Source: Nigrospora sphaerica (Eukaryota; Ascomycota; Sordariomycetes; Amphisphaeriales; Apiosporaceae). From it: DNA of 64,000 nt. Positions 12,245-23,352 of this stretch are shown in pieces. The DNA is taken from contig JAGVVL010000001.1 of NCBI GenBank assembly GCA_018287875.1, forward strand, positions 1,302,001 through 1,366,000. The letters run 5' to 3'. The number at the start of each line of letters is the position of its first letter. Position 1 is the stretch's first letter. The position numbers were made by a program, and so were the translations under genes. The notes below the pieces were generated by a model, which made no database searches, had not been told where the DNA came from, and saw nothing but the letters and a program-made list of their open reading frames with translations.

Positions 12245-14242
12245 ATGGCGGCTACGGACGGTGAACTGGTCCAGGACCGGTTTGGCGTTGACCTCAGCGG
12301 CCTGAACTACATCCCCAAGATCCCTTTCAACGGCACCGATGGCGCGGGCGGCAACCCCGAGACAGACAATTTGAACCTTTGGTACGAGGTAGGGAACCAA
12401 GCTGGTCGACGAACCCTTGGGAAAGACGGCTTCTGACCAGCGACGGCAAACTAGGCGGGGGATATCGGGTGGATGATCACGGCTACGGCCCTTGTGTTGT
12501 TGATGATTCCCGGTGTCGGGTAAGTGGTGGCGCCCTGTGTACCCATCTCCTCGCTTGCTCGCCGCTAACACTCGCCGCCGCCAGATTCTTCTACTCGGGG
12601 CTTGCGCGCAGAAAGTCGGCGCTGTCGCTGATATGGCTCTCGGTCATGGCGGCGGCCGTGACGTCGTTCCAGTGGTTCCTCTGGGGCTACTCGCTGACCT
12701 TTTCGCACACGGCCGGGCCCTACATCGGCAACCTTGCCAACATCGGGTTCCGCGATGTGCTGGCGCACCCGTCTGTCGGTTCGGCGCGGATTCCCGACCT
12801 CCTGTTCGCCGTCTACCAAGGCATGTTCTCGGCCATCACGGTGGCGCTCGCCGTCGGCGCCGTGGCCGAGCGGGGCCGCATGTTGCCGTGTATCGTCTTC
12901 ATGTTCGTCTGGGCCACCGTCATCTATGACCCCATTGCTTGCTGGACCTGGAACCCCCGTGGCTGGTCCAACCAGATGGGCGGCCTCGACTTCGCCGGCG
13001 GCACCCCCGTGCATATCGCCTCGGGCACGGCCGCCCTGGCCTACGTAAGCCGCCCCCTCCACCATGCGCCGCTCTTGCGGAATGCTGACCCCGCTAGTCG
13101 ATGATGCTGGGCAAGCGACGCGGCCACGGCACCCACGAGCTCAACTACCGTCCGCACAACGTCACCCATATCGTCATGGGCACCGTGTTCCTGTGGGTCG
13201 GCTGGTTCGGCTTCAACGCCGGCTCCGCCCTGGCCGCCAACCTGCGCGCCGTCATGGCTGCCTTTGTGACCAATCTGGCCGCCTGCGTGGGCGGCGTCAC
13301 TTGGTGTGTCCTCGACTACCGGCTGGAACGCAAATGGTCCACCGTCGGCTTCTGCTCCGGCGTCGTCGCCGGACTTGTTTCCATCACCCCTGGCTCAGGT
13401 ACGCGGGCGCCCCGGGGTTTCGGCCTGTTTTCCTCCTTTTGTTAAGACCAGAGCAGGTTACGTCCCTTCGTGGGCTGCTGTGCCCTACGGCGTCCTCGGC
13501 GCCACCTTTGCCAACTACGCTACCAAGCTCAAGTTTTTCATGCATGTCGATGACGCACTGGATATCTTTGCCGTGCACGGAGTCGGCGGACTGGTGGGCA
13601 ACATCCTGACGGCATTTTTCGCGCGCGCCGACATTGCCCGCCTCGATGGCGTTCAAGTCATCGCCGGCGGATGGCTCAACCAGCATTGGATTCAGCTGGC
13701 CTACCAGGTAAGGCTACGCCCACCCCGTACCCCTTTTCCAGTTTGTTGGGTCCGAAAACCCCGTGGTAGCAACTTACTGACTCGGATTGTGCCAGCTGGC
13801 CGATTCCGTCGCCGGCGGCACCTACTCCTTCGTCGGCACCTGCATCATCTTGTTCATCCTGAACCTGATTCCCGGCCTGCAGCTCCGGGCTGACGAGGAC
13901 GCCGAGATCTTGGGTATTGACGATGCCGAAATCGGTACGTTCCTAAACACCCCCCCTTCCCGTCCAGCGAGCACCGTTCGGTGTCTTTTTTTTTCTTCCT
14001 TTCTTCTGGGCACCCTTTCTCTTGCGACACAGATGTGCTGACGCGGCCAATCTTCAGGCGAGTTTGCTTACGACTATGTCGAGCTGACCCGCGAGGTCCT
14101 GAACGACGTCGACGCCGAGGTCGAGGGCGCCAGCCACTACTCACGCGACACGAACCCCTTCGACCCTCGGGAAAAGAACTCGATACCGCTCTCGAGCACG
14201 AGAATTTATGCCGGTTCGCCGTCGCACCACCGTGCCCGGTGA
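12245..14242 (+). CDS. Ammonium transporter, MEP2-type (AMT/MEP/Rh family)
   Basis: Seven exons (12245-12388, 12455-12519, 12585-13044, 13098-13398, 13457-13707, 13796-13934, 14058-14242) encode 514 residues with the eleven-helix AMT fold in the plasma membrane. Signatures include FFYSGLARRKSAL (71-83), DFAGGTPVHIASG (205-217) and FAVHGVGGLVGN (361-372). Both pore histidines, His213 and His364, are present. Yeast Mep1 and Mep3 carry Glu in place of the first, while Mep2, the form linked to ammonium sensing and filamentous growth, keeps the twin His. The C-terminal cytosolic tail starts with the conserved EFAYDYVELT block, followed by a Ser-rich end. A GATA site upstream fits nitrogen control. 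Transport is firm; sensing is inference from the His pair. Confidence 0.93.
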
Positions 14243-14570
14243 GGATAATATGGGAGGCACCGACAAGGTTGTTGTCGGCGATACCATTTTTGCCGCGTGG
14301 TGGGAGTGGGCTCAGTAATTTAGGGGCTCTTTGGGGTCGGGATTTTCTGTACTGTTCACCTATATGCCTTGCAGCGCCGTGTGGAACACTGACGAGAGTA
14401 GGCGGCGTGGGTCTTCTGCGCTGTGCGCTCGTGGGATTCCCGCAGGCAATATATTTTATTTACCTGTCCCAGTCGTGAATTTACTCGCATATCCTAGGGT
14501 ATCTTTATGCGCCAGTACCCATGTCTAACTCCAGACCCGTCGCAAAAAGGGGACACTCGAGCACCGTCGC
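14243..14570. other. Convergent 3' spacer between ammonium transporter and POL4
   Basis: 328 nt between two tail-to-tail genes. Nothing beyond 3'-UTR-like AT-richer sequence is seen. Confidence 0.5.
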
Positions 14571-16874
14571 TCATGAGTACCATCGCTCATGCGGCTCCCG
14601 CCAGGTGACGCCCAGGTGAGCAAAAATCTTCCTTTCGTCCCTGCCCTCGACCAAGGTGCCGCGGGCCACCTTGACGTTGTTGGCGTCGCGGAGGACGTCC
14701 CGGTAGAGGCCCCTTTCTGTTTTTGATACCACATCAGTAGTTTCTCCAAGGCGTGAAAGGTGGGGAACATGAAAGAGCACGCTTACGGTTGAGCCTCATC
14801 CCTTGTGTCTGTGCCCTAAAAGTGCTTATAAGCATGCGTTTGACCAAGGGGCTGCGCCTGGCGGAGGGAAGTGAGGGGTCGGTCCGGGAGCGACGTACTT
14901 GAGCCGGATACTACGGTTGAAGTAGTCGTCGCCGGTGAAGTAGATGAGGGCGGCGCCCAGCTCCGTCTCGGGCACCAGGAGGAGGTCGATGCGGCGCCAG
15001 ACGGGCGGGGGGGCCGGGGCGGGGCCTGGGGGCAAGACGCAGCAGCCGTGCCACTTGCTGCCGCCCGTGTCGTCGGTGGTACGCTTCCGGTGGGTCGCGA
15101 GGGCAGCCGTGAGGAAGCCATCGCGGCCGAGCCGGGCCACGAGCGCGTCGCGGAAGGGCACCAGCTCGTCGGCGGAGCGGGTCCCCGGCTTCGTCACCAC
15201 CAGGTCGATGTCTCCCGACGTGGCGGCCCCGCGCCGGTAGCTGCCGCCGATGATGAGCTGGACGTCCGGGTCGATGGCTTGCGCCGCCCTCTTCACGTGT
15301 TCGGCCAACGCTTCCACCTCACTGCGCGGGATCCGCGTGTTGAGGTCGTCGTAATGCTCAAGCCCCAACCGCTGGTTGGCCGAGAGACGCGCTTTGGTCC
15401 TGACGTCGGCCAAGGTCCGGAAGCCTTCTTGGATCCACTTGTTGGCTTGCTCGCGGCCAACACCGTAGATTCCCAGGAATGCGGCGCGGACTTGGTTATG
15501 GGGGTCCTCTTGGAGAGCTTTGAGCTTTCGTGAGCGGCCCTCGGTCGCAATCTCCTCGATGGTGCTGGCGATGGACTGTCCGATCCCGCGAATCCTTTGG
15601 GCGTCTTGGGCTGTCAGTATCTTCACATTTTGCTTAGCGAGAGCCGCGGCCGCCGTGTGATAACTTTCGGCTCGGAAACGGTCGTGGCCAACGTACTCAT
15701 CGGCTAGCTTCTTCAGCATCGCAATTGTGTCGGCGTTGGGGCTTTCTGACCAGCTGCCTTTGGTGCCGCCATGCATGCAGGCAAACCTGTCCTCGGACCC
15801 GCCCAGTCCCTTGGCCACTTGGAGAAATGGGACGCTCTGGGCTTCGCCGGGTGGTGAACCGTCGCTCAGAACCGCATCATCAAAGTTCACGTCTACGTCT
15901 CTGTCGTCTGCCTCACTAAAGATGACGACGTCATCCCCCCATTTCTTGATGTGCTTTACAAAGTTCACCAAGTCGTCTTGGGGCGGCAAGTTGGGTGCGT
16001 TGGCCGTCGAAGCGGGAGTGGTGGTTGCGACACGAGACAGCGAATGCCGCTCGGGCTGCGGGCCCCGGGCCGAGCTCGGCGAAGCTCGATCGACACGTGT
16101 TGGTGGCGGTGGTGGTGATGTTGTCGAGTTGTCGTCCCTGGCCGGCGATGGGATCCCGTCGCCGATACCTTGCACATGGTACTTGGTCTGGTCGGCAGGC
16201 AGGAGCCGGCCATAATCGATGCAGTCGGTCGGGTACTTGTCGACGACGAAGACGCGGGAGCCGGTCGCCGGCGTGGGGCCGAGCGCAGCCTCCACGTCGG
16301 TCCGCGTCAACCCTTTATCGACAACGACATGGGTCGCCTCGCTCGGCGACCTGATCCATTCCGCGCCGTGCTCGCGCGCGCGGCGGATGCGCAGCTTTCG
16401 CGCCGGGTTGATTTCGTTATCCGGCACGTAAAAAAAACGCAGGCCTTGGAAGTAGCGCTTTTCGGGGGACACCAGCTGGATCTCAGCATCCCGCTTTCGT
16501 TTAGGCATCTTGCCCTGGGCTCGTGTCTCCTTCCCGGCCGCGGGGAAAGAAGAGGACGGCCGATTCGGAGGGATTACCGGCTGTGCTTGCGACCGGCGGG
16601 TAATCGGCGTCTCGACGATAACGGACGTGGATAGCCCATTTGTATTCGAACCCGACCCTCGCAGGAATGGAGGGCGGCGCAAGGCCTCGGGTGTGTCTTG
16701 AATGGATTTGCCTGGCCTGGCGTTTGCGGAAGTCTGGGCGCCGGCAGCAGCGACAAAGGTCCTTGCCTTCTTCCGTACAACGTCTTTCTCGACGTCCTCC
16801 TCATCGGGGTCCCGGCCCAAAAAGACGTCAATCTGCTTGAAAAAAGCGATCTTGTCCTCCAGAGGCGGGTCCAT
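14571..16874 (-). CDS. pol4: DNA polymerase X family (Pol lambda/POL4-like) with BRCT domain
   Basis: Exons (in transcript order) 16874-14899, 14815-14787 and 14716-14571 encode 716 residues. A BRCT domain lies at about 135-225, then a Ser/Pro-rich linker, a helix-hairpin-helix 8-kDa region from about 390, and the polymerase palm and thumb. The nucleotidyltransferase motif GGSYRRG...GDIDLVV supplies two catalytic aspartates near residue 555; a third is in RRIDLLL near 630. YFTGDDYFNRS (about 648-658) is the nucleotide-binding helix region, and the protein ends in the family motif GVTWREPHER. The two small introns were placed so that the last part reads MRLNQRGLYRDV as in Pol lambda. Family role: gap filling in non-homologous end joining and base excision repair in the nucleus. 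Length exceeds yeast Pol4 (582) because of the linkers. Confidence 0.92.
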
Positions 16875-17696
16875 GGCACCGAAATGATACCTTGTCGTTG
16901 TCTTGCGTCATCCGAAGGTTGGGAGACGAGTGAAGGAAGGCGGAAGAGGCCCCAACCACGCCCGTCCTTGCCTAAGTACTAAAGCAAGTACACGCACCTC
17001 CATGTACCTTAGTACCTAACCCTTACCCGAAAGCGAGGTACCCCTCTACCAACTTCCGGGGTTAGTAAATCGCCTTGGCAACCTCACCTCCCAACAGCGG
17101 TGCATGATAATGTGTTTGCAAGTCACCGCGATGTAGGTCCGAGCCAATCAATATGTCCCAATCGGGCAAGTTTCCAGTCACGCCCTATGGAATCCAGAAT
17201 AAAGCGCGCGCCCTCTCGTGAACCACTGCAATGCTTGGTATCTGCTAGATAACAACTATGGACTCTTAGGTGAGATATGGGGCGAATATACGCCCGGAGC
17301 CTGCGTCGTGTTATAACCTCTTGCGTCATGGACCGGCTGTCTTGCCAAGATCCCTTCATGCGTCTCTTTGCCCCCAAAGGCCAGATAAGGAGGGGCAAGG
17401 GAAAGAAGACAACCGCAGTCCTCGTCTCGAGGTCGGGGCTCATGGCAAGCCTCAATAACCGGGCGCCTCCAGCCCCCATACTGATACCAGGTGCTTGCAA
17501 ATACCAAAGGGGTAGGGCAACACATGGTGCCCCCTGTCCCCGGTCATCATCCGAGGGAGGGGACATTGGCTTCGAGCAGCCAGCCACACCACGCTCCTGC
17601 TCGCTCGCCCTCCTCAGATCTTTCTTCGACAGTGTCCCCATGGACGGGGTAGCTGACAACCCAAAGCGGCGCGGTCGCCGACGCTGGCCTGTGACG
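16875..17696. other. Spacer between POL4 promoter and anoctamin 3' end
   Basis: About 820 nt, both flanking genes on the minus strand. It holds TACC/GGTA-rich words at about 16975-17045. No gene seen. Confidence 0.5.
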
Positions 17697-20176
17697 TCAA
17701 TCCTTCTTTTCTGCCGAGCTGGGGGCGACCTTCGTGCTACCCTTGGACCGCCCCAACATCGAAATCAGCTTCACGCCCGCCTCGGCGGCGACGCCCTCCT
17801 CAACCTGCTTCGTCCAGAAGAGATCCGGGTCGAGCATGCGGACTGACTTGCGCCGCTGCACCGCTCCCACGTCGAGGGCTGCCCGGACCTTGCTCTGCGT
17901 CTCGAGTTCCTCCAGGTACTTCTTCCTTGAAGTATAGCGTTCGTCACGTTCCCGTCGAATCTGCTCCGACCCGAGCTTTTGTAGGGAGGAGCGTACCGCC
18001 GTGCGCAGTAACATGAAGACATGCTCGCCAATAAAGATGGTAACGGGCAGAGACCACCATCCCAAGCTACCATACAGGGCCTCTCTGTGCTCGGTCGCGG
18101 TCGTGCCAAACATGTGCACAATGGCCGAGGTGCAAATGCTGCCTAGCCATGTCAGGGCGTCGAGCGAATTAATCCAGGGCCCGATGCCGTCGGCGCGAAC
18201 CGGGTGGGGGCGCCGGTGCTCGATGCAGATCTTGAAGAAGTCGGACCGCAACTCGATCAGGTTGTTGATGAAAAAGCCGATCGAGACGAGGGGCCACACA
18301 GGGGAGAAAAGGGCGAGGTAGCCAAATTGGATCACCATCTCGGATATGTCTTCCTGAACGTTATATTCGGGGAGGCTGGCCTGCTGACGGACGTTTCGGA
18401 GGAATGCCTCCTCGGCCGGCTCGTCGGGCGCCAGAGCTCTGAAGCTCCCCTTGCCAGACTGCCAGAAAGTCGTGTACCAGTTCCGCAACTTGTGCATGAT
18501 GTAGGGCACCACGAGCTCCTCAACCATGTCCGAAACCTGTCCCGTTAGAGTCAAGGCGATAACTTCGTGGCGCAGACGGTCCGAGTCTCTTTCGAAAGAC
18601 ACACTGTCGAGTTTGACTCCTGCGGGCAGGCGGGCCTGGAGCCACGGCACGATGGAATCGCCCAACGGCACGTAAACAAAGGCCGTGAGCAGAATGGGCA
18701 GGTACTGCACGATAAAGCTCAGGACAAAGGTTTTCTGAGTCACCGACATCTCGTAGTGGTCGGCCGTTCGGTGATTCTCGAAGTCGGCCAGCGCCGTCGC
18801 AACGTCCTCGAGGAAGCCTTTGGTATAAGGCAAGCAAGCGGCAAGGAGCATCGTCGGAACGTATTCCTGACAGCGGTGTTAGCAGCCTTCTCTCGTCCGA
18901 AGGGTGGGCGCGTTGTCCGCGCCTCCGGTTGTGGCACGTACCAGCATCCATTGGTGGGGGCCTTGGTAAAGCTCTGAGATGACCACCTCGAGAGCGTAGA
19001 TGGCGGTGATGACGGCGCCGAGAAACACCAGAGCCACGGCGAAGAAGGGGAACTGGAGTAGCTGCCTCAAGATGGCCTTCCACTTGGGATAGATGTGTTT
19101 GGTACGCCCGGCCGCGTCCACAACGACCGTCTCGTACTTGTAGCCCGGCCGGTTGACCTTGAGTGAGCCGACGCCCTTGACATCCCAGCGGATGCCGAGG
19201 TCGGCTTCCTGGAGCTTCCAGTACTCGAGGAAGACGGTGCAACCCAGCAAGGTAGTGATTGCGTAGGCGAGGGAGTAGCTGCTGACCGTTAGTCACCGCG
19301 GCCACACGAGTCACAGCGTCAGCAGGGGGAAGCTTACTTGGGAAGCAATGCCAAAGCTAAGATGCCCGTAACGGCAGGAAAAATCATGAAAAGGATATAG
19401 CTCTGCATATACGCGAAGTAGAAGGCGACCTGGCGGAAAGAGGTTTTGGGTCAGCATGCGGCTGGGGCGACGTGCAACAGGTGGGCGAGGACTACCTTGG
19501 AGCCAAAGAGATCACGGATCTGGTCAAAGTCTTGTTTTCTCAGGAAGAATTTCTGGCTCAGTTGTTTCAACAAGGCGCGGTTGGCGGGGGCGTTGTGGAT
19601 TGGGAAAACGGACTTGACGTTCTCCCACTTGCCGTGGCCGGGCGTGATGCCGGCGCCGCCATTGGCCTTGGGCCAGGTTACGAGATGGTAGACGGAGAGA
19701 AGGCTCTCGGCCTCGAAAGCATTGTCCCCCTTCCCCGTGTGGTTGTCCACGACCGGCTGTTTGAACGTGACGCCCCATAACCAGTCCTTGACGCTGTTGC
19801 ATCCCACCGTGTCAGCTCGCGGAAGGCCGGGCTGCGGCGGCGCGGACAGAAACCTACCGAGATTTGTGGATCTCCGAGTTGAGAATCTCCTTGTTGGCTC
19901 TTGCAAAGACCAGCAGTGAATGACCCTGGCCGGCACGCACCTCGGTCTGGAGGCCAGCCTCCTCGAGATCGCGAACCAGCTGGGTGAACTCGGCCTTGGC
20001 CGTCTCGTCGTCTGAAGGTGCTGTTAGTACAGGGGCCGTCAGGGATGACGAGCAGACACGGGGGTTTTCAGACCGATGTCGCTGAAGTCATAGTGAACTA
20101 CATATTTGTCATGGTAGGTTCGGTTCTCCTGGTGGGCCGACTCCCCGAAGGTGCCCTGCCGAGTGATGGTGAACAT
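17697..20176 (-). CDS. Anoctamin (TMEM16/Ist2-like) membrane protein
   Basis: Six exons in transcript order: 20176-20074, 20011-19858, 19793-19496, 19429-19338, 19278-18942 and 18866-17697, giving 717 residues, the usual size for fungal anoctamins. The N-terminal ~190 residues form the cytosolic dimerisation-type domain; many hydrophobic segments follow, with family blocks such as VAFYFAYMQSY and QFGYLALFSPVWPLVSI. The tail is basic and charged. Family knowledge: fungal TMEM16 proteins are lipid scramblases (as shown for the Aspergillus and Nectria proteins), and yeast Ist2 tethers ER to plasma membrane. The acceptor before exon 5 is a tandem CAGCAG, so the residue at that junction may be followed by one extra Ser. 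Whether this one scrambles lipids cannot be judged by eye. Confidence 0.9.
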
Positions 20177-22532
20177 CGGGGCGGGGGGAAGCGAATGGAG
20201 GGGTCCGGCCGGCCAGGTAGGGGCAAGTCAAGACGACGAAAATCAGACGTAGAAAGGGAGGGAATAAAGAGAAGGAGAGAGCATCCCAGTGCGTGGGCGA
20301 GAGCGGGCCAAGTCGGTGTAGAGAGGCGGCTGGTTGGATTGTGGGGGTGAGGGACAGCTAGCTGTCCAGGTTCCAACGCCACGGGCTGAATGTTCCCAAC
20401 TGGAAGGGGAAAAAGCTGGAAAGGAGGTATGTACGACAGTAGCTAAGGTAGAGATGGATGTAAGAGGTATGCAGGGAGGTGTGTACTAAGTAAGCAGACA
20501 GGCCAAATGCAGGAAGGAGTAAAGAGAGGCTCTGAACAGGTTCGGGACAGGGCGGTTCTGGTTTCTGTGTGTCTTGGGCCAAGGGCTAGCAGTCTACGTC
20601 TAGCTTGCTCCTAAAGTAACCGAAGAAGAAGTATGGAGTCGCAAAGGTAGACGTGGACGTGGACGGGGAACCGGGAGTGGACGCGGGTCGTCGTCAACGG
20701 GCCCCACATTGGACGTCGCAGGGAAAGTCAGCCCTGCCTGCCAATGAAAAAGGGCGTCTGCCTCCAGTTGGTCCCGGCCGACCCTATACCAACGACCTAC
20801 AACTACGCATACCCAGGGAGCCAAGGGAAGATGCAGCGTCGTCCAACACCTCCCCTTCATATCGCAGCCCCCGTAGGCGTATACTTAGGGTTGGAGGCAA
20901 GGGAGGTTATCGGGGGTCTACCTAATTCATGTCTGGCCAAGTAAGCTCCATCCAGCGCCTGGACCTGGACCTGGGTCAGGGCAGGTCAGGGCAGGCCAGC
21001 CAACTGCAGCCGTCTCCGAGCTCTCAGCACGCGGCTAAGCGGCACCGGCTCACGCGGCCCCCTACGAAATGGACGGATGGGACGGGCTTCACGCCGACGG
21101 CGAACATACGCACGCAATTCTCCCCACCCCGGTCACAGCCCGACTCTCGTGCGCGCCGCGGCAACTCACGCTTACCACGGCGTCGCGACTGTTGAGCTCT
21201 GGGAGCAAAGCGGACGTCTACCTGCATGGGAAGTGGCTCGGCTGGCCTTGCTGGTAAATTTGCCTGCCGTGCACCTGGTCAGTGCCCCTCCCCTTTCCTC
21301 CCATTGCCTGCCCTGACTCCTTTCGCCCCCCCCCCCCCCTTGTCTTGGGTGGAAGACGATCCATACATACATAGGAGGGCATTGTAGATCCATATGTATG
21401 TCACGATGCGGATATGCAAGCAAGCCGTCGGTTCCGCACACCTGCCGCCGTGTGACTTCTGGGGATTGGTTCTTTTGATGCCGGGCTGTGGGATGGCCGA
21501 GACATACCCCGCCAACCTGTCATGTCCGTGCAGCTACTGGAAATCCTGCCTATGTGGTGGCTTGTTGCCCAAGCCAGAGGGACTACAACACGCTCGGGGC
21601 CAGAAACAGTCCCAAGGGTACTGTGTAGAGTATATCTTGGCAGGTGTGCAGGTTCCTTGGGTGGACAGGGAGGTACCTACGCTGTACACTGTTCAGAGAG
21701 CCACGTGCCCCCCCCCCCCCCCTTCGGCACGGGAGGGGTTCTCCAGGTCCCCCATGTCCATCATCGTGAGTTCTAGACCTGCAATACATGTGTCTTCATA
21801 TACTATGTACGACCCCGGCAGCCTGGCGAGTTGGAGGCGCGTGCAGGCTGACGGGCACACCCGCCTGGGTCGTGGGTGTTCTTAGCGGCGGCTGCTATCC
21901 GGCATGGCCGTACCCGAAAAAGAACACTTGCGTCGCAAATAACTTCTCTTCTCTTTGCCCCGGGGGAGGACCAAAGAGAAGGCTCGAAAAGATACCCCCT
22001 TGTTCATACTCATGTAAGCCAGTTCTTACTTAAACGACCTACGTATTTACCTAGCTACCTACTTCTTACTTGGCCAAGCCTAGTTACTATGCCATGTTCT
22101 CTGCACCGCTTGAAAGGGGTAGGGCGGCGTACTGTGTAAAATAGTCATTCTTCGACCAGGGTAAGCGCTTGGCATTCCCTTAATCTAGGCAGGTCGTTGA
22201 GCTTGGTAGAAGGAGGAAGGAAGACTTTTCTTTCTTTTTTTCTTGGAGGGGGGTTGTGCTCAGGGTCTAGCTGACGGGTAATATGGGAGCTCTCGAGAGG
22301 CGGGATGGATGTTCTGGAAGTTGGCGGGGCAGCTTTGCTTGGGCGGGTCCCATATCCGCATATGCCGGTGGTTCTCCCATTTCATCATCGGGATCCATTA
22401 TCCCTGGCAGATAATAAGGAACTCTAGCATCGCTATTTCGTTTTGGCAGCTTTAGTACCCCCCCCCCCCCCCCCAGGTCAAGCAACAAGCCCCTCTCCCA
22501 ACCCTCTCTGCCCGTCCTTGATTGCAGCCAAA
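20177..22532. other. Divergent intergenic region between anoctamin and riboflavin synthase
   Basis: About 2.3 kb that must hold both promoters. Open frames are short and unrecognised. Runs of 14 C (21326-21339), 15 C (21708-21722) and 17 C (22458-22474) punctuate it, and TACC-rich words occur at about 22040-22085. Confidence 0.5.
22458..22474. repeat. Run of 17 C about 60 nt before the riboflavin synthase ATG
   Basis: The longest homopolymer in the window, directly upstream of the rib5 start and probably in its 5' leader or core promoter. Length in the assembly may be unreliable. Confidence 0.7.
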
Positions 22533-23352
22533 ATGTTTACTGGCCTCGTGGAGGAGATTGGAGGTATGATATAACGCCCCTCCCCCCTCATCCCCCTTGC
22601 CCCCCTCGTACGTACGCAAGCGCCAGCCATAGGACGCGGCTGACCTACGGGCTCCCTCCCCCGGCGCAGAGGTCACCGTCCTTGACCCGCACGACGAGAC
22701 GGGCGGCACCTCTCTGACCGTCTCGCTCCCGGCCTCGTCGACGCTGCTCGGCGATGCCCAGCTGGGCGACAGCATCGCCGTCAACGGCGTCTGCCTGACG
22801 GCCACCTCGATCGCGACGACGCCGACGCCGCGCTTCACCGTGGGCATCGCCCCCGAGACGCTGCGGCTCACCAACCTGGGCGAGCTGGCCGAGGGCTCGC
22901 GCGTCAACCTCGAGCGCGCCGTGCGCGCCGACACGCGCATGGGCGGCCACTTTGTGCAGGGTCACGTCGACACGGTGGCCGACATCCTTGACGTGCGCGA
23001 GGACGGCAACGCCCTCACCTTCCGCTTCGCCCCACGCAACCCCGACATGCTGCGCTACGTCGTTTTCAAGGGCTACGTCGCGCTCGATGGCACCAGCCTG
23101 ACCGTGACCAAGGTCAACGACGCCGAGGGCTGGTGGGAGATCATGCTGATCGCCTACTCGCAGGAGAAGGTCGTGCTGGCGGCCAAAAAGCGCGGCGACT
23201 CGGTCAACGTCGAGGTCGACGTGCTGGCCAAGTATGCCGAGAAGAGCCTCAGCGGCTTCATTAGCGCCAACGGTGGCCAGGATGCCCTGAAACCCATTAT
23301 CGAGAAGATGGTGCAGAATATGGTAGCCCAAGCCATGGGTGCGCATGACTGA
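22533..23352 (+). CDS. rib5: Riboflavin synthase, alpha chain
   Basis: Exons 22533-22563 and 22670-23352 encode 237 residues, as expected for the family. The start MFTGLVEEIG is the classic N-terminus that closes the active site. The protein has two lumazine-binding barrels: the first with NGVCLTAT and the GHFVQGHVDTV motif, the second with LDGTSLTVTKV near 155. The enzyme joins two molecules of 6,7-dimethyl-8-ribityllumazine into riboflavin plus a pyrimidine, the last step before FMN and FAD. The single intron splits the glycine-glutamate junction after codon 10 with donor GTATGA and acceptor GCGCAG. No other riboflavin genes are near. Confidence 0.96.
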
